Positions 5,699 through 6,105 of a stretch of DNA of 6,105 nt are shown piece by piece; position 1 is the stretch's first letter; every line of letters starts with the position of its first letter. Both the position numbers and the translations under genes were made by a program. The DNA lies in assembly GCA_038240875.1 (NCBI GenBank), contig JBBRGG010000210.1, forward strand, positions 1 to 6,105, written 5' to 3'. The notes below the pieces were generated by a model. The model worked only from the letters and a program-made list of their open reading frames with translations. It searched no databases and was not told the DNA's origin. This stretch comes from JBBRGG01 sp038240875 (lineage in GTDB: Bacteria > Planctomycetota > Phycisphaerae > Phycisphaerales > UBA1924).

Positions 5699-6105
5699 GC
5701 GATTCGAACCAGCGAATTGCGATCTTCAGATGAGAGTGTGCTTTGCATGTCGGTCAGCCAGCGGCGCGCATCGGTGGCGTATCCGGCGGTCGAGGCGAGA
5801 GCGAAGCCTTGAGCCAAGGCCACTGCGGACCAGTGCGCGTTGAAGCGAGCCATCGCGAGTTCGCGGCAGTATTTCGCGGTCATTGATGCGAGAGCTACGG
5901 GCAAGTGGTGCTGCTCGGCTTCGACCATGAATGCCACACCAGCGCGAAGTTGGCTGGCGTTGCGAGTTTGATGAAGCACGTAACGGCTGCGGCTTTCATC
6001 TTCGCTGAGCATCTCGATGGTCGCGCCGGGCAAGGCTCTTTCAAGCCAAGGGCCATAGACCATGCGCCCGCCTTGGCGATCGCAGACGATGCCAACGCGG
6101 TCGCC
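5695..6105 (-). CDS. RNase HII-like protein, C-terminal part, cut by the right window edge
   Basis: The frame enters from the right edge and ends at TGA 5695-5697, giving 136 visible residues with no start in the window that I would trust. The fragment opens with RVGIVCDRQGGR (3-14), where D9 could match the Asp of the VDG strand in RNase HII. ALASMTAKYCRELAM (71-85) resembles the ASI-AK-RD helix of RNase HII, and TAGYATDARRWL (106-117) resembles its GYGT-H region. From memory, planctomycetes carry divergent proteins of this kind. RNase HII cuts RNA in RNA-DNA hybrids and removes misincorporated ribonucleotides. In the ASI-AK-RD motif the catalytic Asp is replaced by Glu (E82), so activity is doubtful. 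The N-terminal DEAGRG region is outside the window. ribD follows after 198 bp on the same strand; that gap makes a tight operon unlikely. It could instead be an unrelated planctomycete family. Confidence 0.5.
   Translation of the reverse strand, partial: GDRVGIVCDRQGGRMVYGPWLERALPGATIEMLSEDESRSRYVLHQTRNASQLRAGVAFMVEAEQHHLPVALASMTAKYCRELAMARFNAHWSAVALAQGFALASTAGYATDARRWLTDMQSTLSSEDRNSLVRIA

Noticed and set aside
5696..5712. GGTTCGAATC on the minus strand, like a tRNA T-loop
   Set aside because: The flanks do not form the 5-bp T stem and no acceptor or anticodon arm is present; these bases are codons near the end of the RNase HII-like gene.
1..6105. Mobile element, CRISPR array, defence system or phage genes
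   Set aside because: No transposase, integrase, terminal inverted repeats, regular spacer array or defence-type domains were seen on either strand.

Overview
This 6.1-kb window looks like ordinary chromosomal DNA from a planctomycete, most likely of the Phycisphaerae/Phycisphaerales. That placement is inferred from remembered family resemblance. The clues are a short secreted protein with a PEP-CTERM-like tail (VPSPGG, hydrophobic stretch, RR), a DUF58 protein whose core reads like planctomycete members, and mostly weak or absent Shine-Dalgarno sequences. No mobile element, CRISPR array, rRNA or tRNA gene is visible.

Layout from left to right. Positions 1-449 (minus strand) hold the N-terminal half of an HtpX-type membrane metalloprotease that runs off the left edge. 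A long, more A+T-rich divergent gap of about 0.7 kb follows. It holds only short repeats and a possible htpX promoter. Two plus-strand genes come next: a membrane-anchored protein with a C-terminal 3D (Asp-Asp-Asp) domain (1159-1944), then a DUF58/VWA-like protein (2002-3024). After a 317-bp gap that begins with a GT-rich tract lies a gene for an exported PEP-CTERM-like protein of unknown function (3342-4193). It converges on a minus-strand pair: ribD, the bifunctional riboflavin deaminase/reductase (4267-5496), and upstream of it the C-terminal part of an RNase HII-like protein (5695 to the right edge).

The genes do not form one obvious pathway. HtpX, the 3D-domain protein and the PEP-CTERM-like protein act in or outside the membrane, so the left two thirds has an envelope flavour. 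RibD is housekeeping vitamin synthesis. DUF58 genes usually sit with a MoxR ATPase gene and BatA-like genes, but neither partner is beside this one.

I did not find a convincing undescribed system. The most useful second looks are a 20-bp-period imperfect repeat that overlaps the ribD start codon, a Glu in place of the expected Asp in the RNase HII-like protein, and the Asn/Ser-rich linker of the 3D-domain protein.
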